Of a DNA stretch of 14,072 bases, positions 7,996 to 14,072 are shown piece by piece. The stretch is from Actinomycetes bacterium. GTDB taxonomy: Bacteria; Actinomycetota; Actinomycetes; Propionibacteriales; Nocardioidaceae. The notes under the pieces were generated by a model. It was given only the letters and a program-made list of their open reading frames with translations, was not told where the DNA came from and ran no database searches. Numbering within the stretch: position 1 is the stretch's first letter; each line of letters begins with the position of its first letter. The position numbers and the translations under genes are program-made. The stretch covers positions 1 to 14,072 of the forward strand of contig JAKPAQ010000087.1 in NCBI GenBank assembly GCA_029779385.1. The letters run 5' to 3'.

Positions 7996-8270
7996 TCAGC
8001 TTCCTCATCGACGATCAGTTCAGAAACGGCCGCCCGAGCTACGGTGATGATCGTGTTCGGTGCGACCTCCAACTCGACGGTTTCGTCTTCGAGGCCGCAG
8101 ATCGTGCCGAAGATGCCGCTGCTGATCATCACCCGCTCGCCGGCGACCAAGGCATCTTGCATCGTCCGAAGGGCAGCGAACTGCTTTTGCCGAGCTCGCA
8201 TCGGCTTGATAATCAACAGCCAGAAAACGACGGCAAGTAGGAGTAGCGGAATCAGATCTTGGTAAGTCAT
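7992..8270 (-). CDS. yajC: Sec translocase accessory subunit YajC
   Basis: YajC is a small inner-membrane protein that associates with SecDF-YidC at the SecYEG translocon. The 92-residue product has the family layout. One N-terminal helix covers about residues 6-22 (LIPLLLLAVVFWLLII), followed by the characteristic KPMRARQKQ basic stretch. The soluble domain carries the V.ISSG..GTI.G...ETVELEVAPNT..TVARAAV pattern. The C-terminus is acidic. ATG at 8270 is preferred; the TTG immediately before it (8273) would add one residue. There is no good Shine-Dalgarno, but TAGACT at 8284-8279 lies 8 nt before the ATG, so part of its expression may be leaderless from an internal promoter. Downstream secD and secF are missing from their usual place, and the next frame is a 30-codon membrane peptide. 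Confidence 0.93.
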   Translation of the reverse strand: MTYQDLIPLLLLAVVFWLLIIKPMRARQKQFAALRTMQDALVAGERVMISSGIFGTICGLEDETVELEVAPNTIITVARAAVSELIVDEEAE

Positions 8271-8278
8271 CAAGACCG

Positions 8279-8284
8279 AGTCTA
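8279..8284 (-). promoter_or_regulatory. Possible internal -10 box for yajC
   Basis: TAGACT on the minus strand contains the ruvB stop codon TAG and lies 8 nt before the yajC ATG. The hexamer is the same as the one before the DUF349 gene. The spacing is one base longer than in the other cases, so support is weaker. Confidence 0.3.
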
Positions 8285-9298
8285 GGCGGTTGGCGGAATT
8301 GTGAGGCCAAGGTGCTGCCAGGCCGCTGGCGTTGCCACCCGCCCGCGGGGTGTTCTAGCCAAGAATCCCAGCCGAACCAAGAAGGGTTCTGCCAACTCTT
8401 CGACCGTCTCGGCTTCCTCTGCTACTGCGACCGCCAACGTCGAGATTCCGACCGGCCCGCCGCCGAAGTTCACACAAAGGGCGGTCAAGACGGCCCGGTC
8501 TAGTCGGTCGAGCCCAAGTTGGTCGACCTCGTACAGTTCGAGTGCGTTCTGGGCTACTGCTAGATCGACCGACCCGCCGGCCCGAACCTCGGCGTAGTCG
8601 CGAACCCGGCGCAACAAGCGGTTCGCGATTCGCGGAGTCCCCCGCGAACGAGACCCCAGCTCGGCTGAGGCGTCTTCGGTGATCGCCAAATCCAAAAGAT
8701 CAGCCGATCGACGCACGATCCGGTCCAGGTCTGCCGACTCGTAGTAGTCAAGCTGCGCGGTAAAACCGAAGCGATCACGAAGCGGGCCCGGTAAAAGTCC
8801 GGCGCGGGTAGTGGCACCGACAACCGTGAACGGAGGAATCTCCAGCGGGATAGCGGTGGCGCCCGGACCCTTGCCGACAACTACGTCGACCCGGAAGTCC
8901 TCCATAGCCATGTAAAGCAATTCTTCGGCCGGGCGACTCATCCGGTGGATTTCGTCGATGAACAACACATCGCCCTCATTGACCCCCGACAGGATCGCCG
9001 CCAAGTCACCCGCATGTTGAATCGCCGGCCCACTCGTTATGCGAAGCGGCGCCGAAAGCGCGGTCGCGATGATCATCGCGATCGTGGTCTTTCCCAATCC
9101 TGGTGGCCCAGAAAGCAAAACGTGGTCAGGCGTACGCCCTCTAGCAACGGCAGCGTCCAGAACCAGTGAGAGTTGCTCGCGGACCCGCTCCTGGCCAATT
9201 AGTTCGTCGAGAGTTCGTGGCCGCAGCGCGTTCTCGAATACTCGGTCTTGCGGACCGGCCGCCTCGGCAATGATCGATTCGAAGTCGCTGTCGTCCAT
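8282..9298 (-). CDS. ruvB: Holliday junction branch migration ATPase RuvB
   Basis: RuvB is the hexameric AAA+ motor that drives branch migration of Holliday junctions with RuvA. The 338-residue protein (from 9298) shows Walker A GPPGLGKT (64-71), Walker B VLFIDEIH (111-118), sensor 1 GATTRAG (161-167) and the Arg-containing GPLRDRFG. It ends in a winged-helix DNA-binding domain with [13 protein letters not shown]. Two starts are possible. ATG at 9313 overlaps the ruvA stop as ATGA but has no Shine-Dalgarno. ATG at 9298 has GAGGGGGG placed about 5 nt upstream. I favour 9298; the two readings differ by five residues. It is the third gene of the ruvCAB operon, and its product should come under the same SOS control as ruvC. 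Confidence 0.96.
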   Translation of the reverse strand: MDDSDFESIIAEAAGPQDRVFENALRPRTLDELIGQERVREQLSLVLDAAVARGRTPDHVLLSGPPGLGKTTIAMIIATALSAPLRITSGPAIQHAGDLAAILSGVNEGDVLFIDEIHRMSRPAEELLYMAMEDFRVDVVVGKGPGATAIPLEIPPFTVVGATTRAGLLPGPLRDRFGFTAQLDYYESADLDRIVRRSADLLDLAITEDASAELGSRSRGTPRIANRLLRRVRDYAEVRAGGSVDLAVAQNALELYEVDQLGLDRLDRAVLTALCVNFGGGPVGISTLAVAVAEEAETVEELAEPFLVRLGFLARTPRGRVATPAAWQHLGLTIPPTA

Positions 9299-9309
9299 CT
9301 CGTCCCCCC

Positions 9310-9900
9310 TCATCGGGTTCGGTCCATTGACCGCAATGCGTCACGCAGCAGCTGGGAGACGTCTGGGTTTGGCCCCACGTCGGCAGCCACCCGGTCGATC
9401 GCGACGTCAGCGTCCTTGCTCGACCAGCCAAGACCAACGAGCGCCTCCTGAACTTGGGTCCGCCATGACTCATCCGTTGCCGCTGCAGCCGTCGAGGCGA
9501 TCAGACCCACCTTGTCCTTTAGCTCCAGCACGATTCGTTCGGCGCCCTTTTTGCCGATCCCGGGAACTTTGGTCAACGTCGCGTGATCGGCCGAGGCGAT
9601 TGCCGTGCGCAACCGTTGCGGGGACAAGACCGCGAGCATCGCCTGGGCGACCTTCGGCCCGACGCCGCTGGCAGTTTGGACCAGTTCGAACATGTCGCGC
9701 TCTTCACCATCGGCAAAACCGTAGAGCGTCAGCGAATCCTCCCGAACCACCAGCGAAGTCCACAAAGTAGCCTCCGCGCCGAGCCTTAGCGAACCGATCG
9801 TGGCCGGCGTGCAGTTGACCAAATGGCCTACACCCCCAATGTCGATCACCGCTTGAGAGAGCGTCAGGGTCGCGACTGTGCCGCGCAGGTGGGCGATCAT
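9310..9900 (-). CDS. ruvA: Holliday junction DNA helicase subunit RuvA
   Basis: RuvA is the tetrameric protein that binds four-way junctions and loads RuvB. The 196 residues show the three-part layout. An N-terminal OB-fold starts MIAHLRGTV; two helix-hairpin-helix motifs contain SGVGPKVAQ (78-86) and [12 protein letters not shown] (113-124). After a flexible Ala/Thr linker (about 134-144) comes the C-terminal RuvB-contacting domain, with [12 protein letters not shown] (153-164). The ATG at 9900 overlaps the ruvC stop as ATGA, so translation is coupled to ruvC. A modest GGGAAG precedes it. Confidence 0.96.
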   Translation of the reverse strand: MIAHLRGTVATLTLSQAVIDIGGVGHLVNCTPATIGSLRLGAEATLWTSLVVREDSLTLYGFADGEERDMFELVQTASGVGPKVAQAMLAVLSPQRLRTAIASADHATLTKVPGIGKKGAERIVLELKDKVGLIASTAAAATDESWRTQVQEALVGLGWSSKDADVAIDRVAADVGPNPDVSQLLRDALRSMDRTR

Positions 9901-10424
9901 CGGCTTCCCGCTGCTGCGACCGCGTCAGCAAGCCGGTTTTGCGCAGCGCCTCGCCAGATGTGGCAGATCGCCAAAGCCAACGCATCGGCAGCGTCGGCGG
10001 GCTTCGGCGGAGAGTCTAAGCGCAGCACCCGGGCAACCATCAGACCAACTTGTGCCTTGTCGGCACGGCCGCTTCCGGTGACAGCAGCCTTCACTTCAGA
10101 TGGGGTGTGCAACTGAACTTCGATTCCGTGCCTAGCCGACACCAGCATCGCAACCGCGCTGGCTTGAGCCGTGCCCATCACGGTGCGCACATTGTGCTGG
10201 CTAAAAACCCGTTCGATCGCGACCACGTCGGGTCGCACCCGTTCAACGATCTTCTCGATTGCGATTTCGAGGCGCAGTAGCCGGCGCGAAAGTTCAAGAT
10301 CGGCTGGGGTCCGGATTACCCCCACATCGATCAAGTCCAGCGGCTTGCCGATTTGCCCGTTCACCACGCCGACGCCACATCGGGTCAGCCCTGGATCGAT
10401 ACCAAGCACTCGAATTGAACGCAT
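9897..10424 (-). CDS. ruvC: Crossover junction endodeoxyribonuclease RuvC
   Basis: RuvC is the dimeric, Mg2+-dependent resolvase that nicks Holliday junctions processed by RuvAB. The 175-residue protein has the four acidic catalytic residues: Asp10 in LGIDPGLT, Glu71 in VAIERVF, and Asp144 and Asp147 in DAADALALA. It also has the conserved [18 protein letters not shown] stretch (106-123). Start choice: GTG at 10433 would add three residues, but the ATG at 10424 lies exactly 7 nt after a TAAAGT -10 box and yields the usual short N-terminus [13 protein letters not shown] LexA box (10415-10430) covers this start codon, so ruvC-ruvA-ruvB is probably SOS-induced. It heads the operon. The commonly adjacent yebC is separated from it by three other genes. 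Confidence 0.96.
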   Translation of the reverse strand: MRSIRVLGIDPGLTRCGVGVVNGQIGKPLDLIDVGVIRTPADLELSRRLLRLEIAIEKIVERVRPDVVAIERVFSQHNVRTVMGTAQASAVAMLVSARHGIEVQLHTPSEVKAAVTGSGRADKAQVGLMVARVLRLDSPPKPADAADALALAICHIWRGAAQNRLADAVAAAGSR

Positions 10425-10430
10425 GTTCGA
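10415..10430 (-). promoter_or_regulatory. LexA (SOS) box over the ruvC start
   Basis: TCGAACATGCGTTCAA matches the actinobacterial SOS box TCGAAC-N4-GTTCGA at 11 of 12 defined positions. It begins one base after the -10 box and includes the ruvC ATG in its spacer, so bound LexA would block transcription initiation. Regulation of ruvCAB by LexA is established in bacteria including mycobacteria. Confidence 0.75.
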
Positions 10431-10431
10431 C

Positions 10432-10437
10432 ACTTTA
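10432..10437 (-). promoter_or_regulatory. Putative -10 box of the ruvCAB promoter
   Basis: TAAAGT on the minus strand is followed by 7 nt (GTCGAAC) and the ATG at 10424. A weak CTGACT lies upstream with a 15-bp spacer, shorter than usual for a -35. A leaderless ruvC mRNA is inferred. Confidence 0.5.
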
Positions 10438-10496
10438 GGCGTTAGCCCTAATAGTCAGTGGGACGCCACGCCGCCAACCGGCACTAGCAACGATCA

Positions 10497-10886
10497 CTAC
10501 CCGCTGAGTTTCTCGTCAGGGGTACGGGAGATCTCCTCGGCAAGTTCAGTGGCGATGCGTTGCGCTTGGCGCCGGCCGGCCACCCAGGTGCGATGTAACG
10601 GTTCGGCCGCGCCGTCTCGGCGAATCTCTACCGGATACCGGCCCAGGAGGATCCAGATCCCACCGGCCAAGACTGGCACGAGAAGCAAAACCCACCACCG
10701 ACCCGAGCCGATTAGCGCGGGCGAAACAACCCCCAACAAGACAACTGACGCGACCAATATCAGTGGCCCAAATCCGCCCGATTCATCAGCGCCAACAGAT
10801 AGATCACCAGACCCACCGCCAAGGCGAGGCCGACCGACCGAAACCGTCCATTCGACACCGTCTGGAGTCGACACATTTCGGATCAT
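10497..10886 (-). CDS. Small two-helix actinobacterial membrane protein
   Basis: The 129-residue product has a short N-terminal soluble part with TPDGVEWTVSVGRPRL (7-22) and a glycine-rich linker. Two adjacent membrane helices follow at about 39-60 and 63-82, then a basic segment (RYPVEIRRDG) and a C-terminal amphipathic region with HRTWVAGRRQAQ (98-109). This order (PDG-x-EWTV, helix pair, R-x-W-x-V-x-G-W/R-R) resembles a group of uncharacterised actinobacterial proteins. I know of no assigned function. Many longer in-frame starts exist, up to 11078, but they would cross the divergent peptidase gene. ATG at 10886 gives the family-like N-terminus. There is no clear ribosome binding site or TANNNT-N7 signal at this start, so it is less certain than the gene. 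The gap to ruvC is 72 bp, and ruvC has its own promoter. Confidence 0.72.
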   Translation of the reverse strand: MIRNVSTPDGVEWTVSVGRPRLGGGSGDLSVGADESGGFGPLILVASVVLLGVVSPALIGSGRWWVLLLVPVLAGGIWILLGRYPVEIRRDGAAEPLHRTWVAGRRQAQRIATELAEEISRTPDEKLSG

Positions 10887-10907
10887 GCACACACCATCGC
10901 ATGGGGC

Positions 10908-10913
10908 TAGAGT
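10908..10913 (+). promoter_or_regulatory. Putative -10 box of the peptidase-dcu operon
   Basis: TAGAGT fits TANNNT and would give a leader of about 34 nt before the ATG at 10954, which has its own AGGAG at 10943-10947, 6 nt from the start. No -35 match is visible. Confidence 0.35.
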
Positions 10914-10914
10914 G

Positions 10915-10931
10915 CGAAACGACACGAAACG
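10915..10931 (+). repeat. Two direct copies of CGAAACG, 10 bp apart
   Basis: CGAAACG occurs at 10915-10921 and 10925-10931, one helical turn apart, at or just after the predicted transcription start of the peptidase operon. It could be an operator half-site pair or chance. Confidence 0.3.
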
Positions 10932-10953
10932 CCGTTCCCCATAGGAGCCCGCA

Positions 10954-12297
10954 ATGTCTGATTCACAAGACTTGGAAGCAGCAGTCGCCGCCGCAATGCC
11001 CGGCGTGCGCGCCACTCTCGAAGAAATGATTGCGATCCCGTCGATCGCCTTTCCTGGTTTTGATCCCGAACCGGTCAACCGGATGGCTCAACGAACTGTA
11101 GACGCATTCGCAGAAATCGGCGTCACGGCCAGGCTTGAGCCGATCGAAGGCGGCTACCCCGCCGTTTGCGCGGAAATCCCGGCACCGCCGGGCACACCTA
11201 CGGTCCTGATGTACGCGCACTACGACGTGCAGCCCGCGCCGATGGAACAGGGCTGGGACACCGACCCGTTCGTCGCGACGGAAGTAGCTGGCCGAATTCA
11301 TGGCCGAGGTGCGGCCGACGACAAGAGCGGAATCGCCATTCACCTAGCCACTCTTGCTGCGTTCGAAGGCAAGCCGCCAGTTGGCGTGCGCTTGGTGATC
11401 GAAGGCGAAGAAGAAACGATCAGCCACTTAGAAGCGCACGTGGACAAATACCCGGAGCGATTCGCGGCGGACGTCATGCTCGTTGGCGACATGGGCAACC
11501 TAGTGGTTGGTGAGCCGGTACTTAGCACCGCACTTCGCGGGCATGTGAAAGCCGTAGTAGAAATCGAAACTCTGGCGGCGCCCGTGCACTCGGGGCTTTT
11601 TGGCGGTGCGGCCCCCGATGCGTTGATGACCTTGATCCGGCTGCTCGATCGCCTCACTGACGACAACGGTGACTGCGCGATCCCCGGCATCAAGTCCACC
11701 CCGTGGGACGGCGCTGAGTTCACCGAGGACATGCTGCGTGCCAACGCCGGCGTACTCGATGGCGTGGATTTGGTCGGCACGGGAGAGGTAGCCTCCCGAC
11801 TCTGGTCGAAACCCTCGGTCACCGTGCTCGGCATCGATGCCCCTTCGGTCGCTGAGGCTGGAAACGTTCTGCAAAATAAGGCGGCTGCCGTAGTGGCTTT
11901 GCGCATCCCGGCCGGTCAAGACGCCCGCGACGCCATGGACAAACTGGTTGAGTTCCTGACCAGCCAGACTCCCGGAAATGCGCGAGTGACAGTCACCGAG
12001 AACAAACTCTCCCCCGCTTTCTCCCAAGGCACTGGCGGGCGGGCTTTCGCCAAGATGGCAGTTGCTATGGAGCAGGCGTATGGCCGCGCAGTCACCACCG
12101 TCGGTTCTGGCGGTTCGATCCCACTGCTCGACACCCTTAGAAATGCGAGCCCTGATGCCGAATTCATTTTGTTCGGCGCGCAAGACCAACAGAAGTCGGC
12201 CATCCACGGCCCGAATGAGAGTGTCGATCTCCTCGAAATTGAGAAGTTAGCGCTCGCGCAAGCACTGCTCCTGCGCTCCTTGGCCGAAGGAAACTGA
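10954..12297 (+). CDS. M20-family metallodipeptidase
   Basis: This is a two-metal peptidase of the M20 (carnosinase/PepV-like) group that cleaves dipeptides or similar amide bonds, probably in the cytoplasm since no signal peptide is seen. All 447 residues and the full metal and catalytic set are present. His89 and Asp91 lie in MYAHYDVQP, the bridging Asp122 in GRGAADDKSG, the general base Glu153 and ligand Glu154 in IEGEEE, Asp179 in VGDMGN, and His418 in AIHGPNE. The dimerisation domain occupies about 195-310 and contains PVHSGLFGG with His212. GSGGSIP (384-390) is the usual substrate-side loop. The start is ATG at 10954 with AGGAG 6 nt upstream. It is the first gene of an operon with a Dcu transporter, 1 nt apart. 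Substrate is unknown; an Asp-containing dipeptide or acyl-aspartate is an inference from the neighbour. The gene is not normally found between yebC and ruvC. Confidence 0.9.
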   Translation: MSDSQDLEAAVAAAMPGVRATLEEMIAIPSIAFPGFDPEPVNRMAQRTVDAFAEIGVTARLEPIEGGYPAVCAEIPAPPGTPTVLMYAHYDVQPAPMEQGWDTDPFVATEVAGRIHGRGAADDKSGIAIHLATLAAFEGKPPVGVRLVIEGEEETISHLEAHVDKYPERFAADVMLVGDMGNLVVGEPVLSTALRGHVKAVVEIETLAAPVHSGLFGGAAPDALMTLIRLLDRLTDDNGDCAIPGIKSTPWDGAEFTEDMLRANAGVLDGVDLVGTGEVASRLWSKPSVTVLGIDAPSVAEAGNVLQNKAAAVVALRIPAGQDARDAMDKLVEFLTSQTPGNARVTVTENKLSPAFSQGTGGRAFAKMAVAMEQAYGRAVTTVGSGGSIPLLDTLRNASPDAEFILFGAQDQQKSAIHGPNESVDLLEIEKLALAQALLLRSLAEGN

Positions 12298-12298
12298 G

Positions 12299-13636
12299 AT
12301 GGACACGATCTTGATTCTCGAGGCGTTAGTCCTCATCGGCGCCATCTATCTTGGTGTGCGCACTGGCGGTATCGGCCTTGGCCTTTGGGGTGCAGTTGGC
12401 GTCCTGATCTTGCTATTCGTTTTCCAAGCGCCATCTGGTGACATTCCGCGCGATGCCATCATGGTGATCCTCGCGGTCATCACTGCTGCCTCAGCAATGC
12501 AGGCCGCTGGCGGCATCGAGTGGATGGTCACGGTCGCCGAAAAGATCATCAGATCGCGACCGGCGATGGTGAACTTCCTCGCCCCAGTAATCACGTTCCT
12601 GTTCTGCGCTGGTGCCGGAACTGGCAATATCGCGTTCCCGCTTTTGCCAGTTATCTACGAGGTCGCGTACGAGCGCGGAATCCGGCCAGAACGAGCTCTC
12701 GGACCTTCGGTTGCCGCCTCCGGTATCGCCCTTGCCGCCAGCCCCGTCTCTGCCGCGATGGCGGCCTTCGTTGGCCTGACATCTGCGCAAGGTGACGTAC
12801 TTTCGCTGGGTCAGATTCTGATGATCACCATCCCTGCCGGTCTTGTCGCGGTGTTGGCTTCGGCGTTGCTCTACAACAAGTGGGGCAAAGACCTGCAAGC
12901 CGACGAAGAATACCTGCGGCGTCGCGAAGCGGGTCTAATTGACCCTCCCGGCAAGATCACCGCCACCGACCACGAAATCAATCCTCATGGCAAACCCGCC
13001 GCCATCGTCTTCCTCTGCGGTGTCCTGGCGATTGTGGTTCTTGGCATGTTCGATCAGTTCATCCCGCCCTATGGCCCAGTCGATCCAGACAACCCGAAAT
13101 TGTCACTGACGACCTTGCTGATTGTGCTGATGCTGGTCGTGGCACTGGCGGTCATGTATGTCGGCAAGGTGAAGCCAGCGCAGGTGCTAGAAGCCCCGCT
13201 GACGAAGTCGGGACTGACCGCGATCATCGCTCTTTTGGGAATCGCCTGGTTGGCCAACACGTTTATCGCCGACAACAACGACACCATCATGGGCGCCTTG
13301 ACTGAAATCGCGACGGATTCGCCGTGGTTCTTGGCGATCGCCATGTTCATCGTGGCTGGCATGACTACTAGCCAGTCGGCCTCGGTGAACACGATGATCC
13401 CGTTGGGAATGAGCTTAGGAATCGCAACGCCGACCCTTGCGGCCTACTTGCCGGCGATGGGCGGCGTGTTCTTGCTGCCGGCAAACGGCACTCAACTTGC
13501 GGCCGTCGAAATCGACCAGACCGGGTCGACGAAGATCGGCAAGTACGTGCTGAACCACTCGTTCCTAGTGCCAACGCTCATTCAATGCTTCGTGGCCGTG
13601 GTTATCGGCCTAGGAATCGCCCGGGTGATGTTCTGA
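12299..13636 (+). CDS. Dcu-family C4-dicarboxylate/aspartate transporter (DcuA/DcuB type)
   Basis: This polytopic inner-membrane protein of 445 residues, the family's usual length, has about ten to twelve hydrophobic segments. Family landmarks are LGVRTGGIGLG (18-28), ITAASAMQAAGGIEW (61-75), FCAGAGTGNIA (102-112), ASPVSAAMA (147-155), GIAWLANTFI (314-323), SQSASVN (358-364) and the closing GSTKIGKYVLNHSF (409-422). E. coli DcuA/DcuB exchange fumarate, malate, aspartate and succinate, mainly in anaerobic growth, and DcuA also handles aspartate aerobically. The family's LPTYPT-like motif near the C-terminus is here LPANGT (393-398), which may affect specificity. It begins 1 nt after the peptidase stop, with an AAGGAAA-like ribosome binding site in the end of that gene, so the two are almost certainly co-expressed. 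It is convergent with yebC, the stops being 14 bp apart, with no clear terminator. Confidence 0.9.
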   Translation: MDTILILEALVLIGAIYLGVRTGGIGLGLWGAVGVLILLFVFQAPSGDIPRDAIMVILAVITAASAMQAAGGIEWMVTVAEKIIRSRPAMVNFLAPVITFLFCAGAGTGNIAFPLLPVIYEVAYERGIRPERALGPSVAASGIALAASPVSAAMAAFVGLTSAQGDVLSLGQILMITIPAGLVAVLASALLYNKWGKDLQADEEYLRRREAGLIDPPGKITATDHEINPHGKPAAIVFLCGVLAIVVLGMFDQFIPPYGPVDPDNPKLSLTTLLIVLMLVVALAVMYVGKVKPAQVLEAPLTKSGLTAIIALLGIAWLANTFIADNNDTIMGALTEIATDSPWFLAIAMFIVAGMTTSQSASVNTMIPLGMSLGIATPTLAAYLPAMGGVFLLPANGTQLAAVEIDQTGSTKIGKYVLNHSFLVPTLIQCFVAVVIGLGIARVMF

Positions 13637-13650
13637 GCCGCAGCTAAGCC

Positions 13651-14072
13651 TCAGAGTTCAGCCATGACCTCATCTGAAGCATCGAAATTTGCAAAAACGT
13701 TCTGGACGTCGTCGCAGTCTTCGAGCGCATCGATCAACTTGATCACCTTGGCCGCGCCGTCAGCGTCGACTTCGACGTGGACACTCGGCACGAACGAGGC
13801 GTCTGCAGATTCGTAGTCCAGACCGGCGTCTTGCAGTGCCGTGCGAACTGCAACGAGGTCGCTCGGTTCGCAGACGATCTCGAACGAACCGTCGAGGTCG
13901 TTGACTTCGTCTGCGCCGGCCTCGAGCACGGCCATCAACAGGTCGTCCTCGTTCGTCGTGGTGTCACCCTGCTGCTCCGAGACGATGATGACGCCTTTTC
14001 GGCCGAACATGTACGAGACCGATCCCGGGTCGGCCATCGTGCCGCCATTTCGGGTCATCGCGGTGCGCACTT
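13651..14072 (-). CDS. yebC: YebC/PmpR-family protein, C-terminal part (cut by window edge)
   Basis: The visible 140 or so codons are the second and third domains of a YebC/TACO1-type protein of normally about 250 residues; the N-terminal third lies beyond the window. Seen are [10 protein letters not shown] and [13 protein letters not shown] near the visible start, the [17 protein letters not shown] helix, and the family's closing [19 protein letters not shown] followed by ANFD. The frame runs to the window edge without a stop, so no start can be assigned here. YebC proteins were long annotated as transcriptional regulators. More recent work on YebC/TACO1 links them to translation of difficult (proline-rich) sequences. 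In many bacteria yebC precedes ruvC; here three genes intervene. Confidence 0.93.
   Translation of the reverse strand, partial: VRTAMTRNGGTMADPGSVSYMFGRKGVIIVSEQQGDTTTNEDDLLMAVLEAGADEVNDLDGSFEIVCEPSDLVAVRTALQDAGLDYESADASFVPSVHVEVDADGAAKVIKLIDALEDCDDVQNVFANFDASDEVMAEL

Noticed and set aside
10442..10451. TTAGCCCTAA as an operator upstream of ruvC
   Set aside because: The 4-bp arms are too short to support a site, and the LexA box already explains regulation.
10171..10944. A 257-codon open frame on the plus strand opposite ruvC and the small membrane protein
   Set aside because: Its product is rich in Ser, Thr, Pro and Arg, typical of antisense reading of GC-rich genes, and it crosses two better-supported genes and a promoter.
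10887..11078. A 64-codon extension of the small two-helix membrane protein
   Set aside because: It would run across the divergent promoter region and into the peptidase gene, and the extra residues show no family resemblance.
11500..12207. A 235-codon minus-strand frame opposite the peptidase
   Set aside because: It is an antisense shadow of the catalytic and dimerisation domains of the M20 gene.
13634..13653. TGAG...CTCA between the dcu and yebC stops as a bidirectional terminator
   Set aside because: The arms are only 4 bp and are formed mostly by the two stop codons, with no U-tract.
1..14072. CRISPR arrays, tRNA or rRNA genes, insertion sequences, defence or phage genes
   Set aside because: I looked for repeated arrays, tRNA-like arms, transposase or integrase motifs and terminal repeats and saw none; nearly all the sequence is accounted for by core genes.

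Overview
The window looks like a chromosomal housekeeping segment of a moderately GC-rich actinobacterium. Support comes from the neighbourhood ruvC-ruvA-ruvB-yajC, bifunctional rel, a DUF349 protein, an MBL-fold hydrolase, hisS and aspS. Frequent GTG starts, an actinobacterial-type LexA box and a repeated leaderless promoter-start signature (TANNNT, 7 nt, then ATG/GTG) also fit. Genus and order cannot be fixed from the sequence alone. I see no rRNA, tRNA, CRISPR array, insertion sequence, phage gene or attachment site.

Layout. (1) 49-588 (+) is an unrecognised four-helix membrane protein whose 3' end overlaps aspS antisense. (2) 4270-496 (-) is a tight operon, MBL-fold hydrolase > hisS > aspS, joined by two 4-base GTGA overlaps and starting from a leaderless promoter. 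(3) 4327-5553 (+) is a DUF349 coiled-coil protein, transcribed divergently from (2) with its -10 box only 30 bp away. (4) 10424-5543 (-) is ruvC > ruvA > ruvB > yajC > a 30-codon membrane mini-gene > rel. A LexA (SOS) box sits on the ruvC start codon. The secD, secF and apt genes that usually separate yajC from rel in actinobacteria are missing. (5) 10886-10497 (-) is a small two-helix membrane protein of a recognisable but uncharacterised actinobacterial type. (6) 10954-13636 (+) is an M20 metallodipeptidase > Dcu-type C4-dicarboxylate/aspartate transporter operon. (7) 14072-13651 (-) is the 3' part of yebC, cut by the window edge.

Functionally, the left half joins aminoacyl-tRNA synthesis (Asp, His) to the stringent-response enzyme Rel. 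The middle holds Holliday-junction processing under likely SOS control. The right half holds a peptide-degradation/dicarboxylate-exchange module lying between yebC and ruvC, which are often close neighbours. AspRS carries the two residues associated with non-discriminating enzymes, so the organism may make Asn-tRNA(Asn) by transamidation.

Most of the window is ordinary core genome. The items that deserve a second look are the 30-aa membrane peptide coupled to yajC where secDF would be expected, the recurrent leaderless-start signature, the LexA box over the ruvC start, and the peptidase-Dcu insertion. I found no convincing new multi-gene system. No intergenic stretch exceeds about 70 bases.
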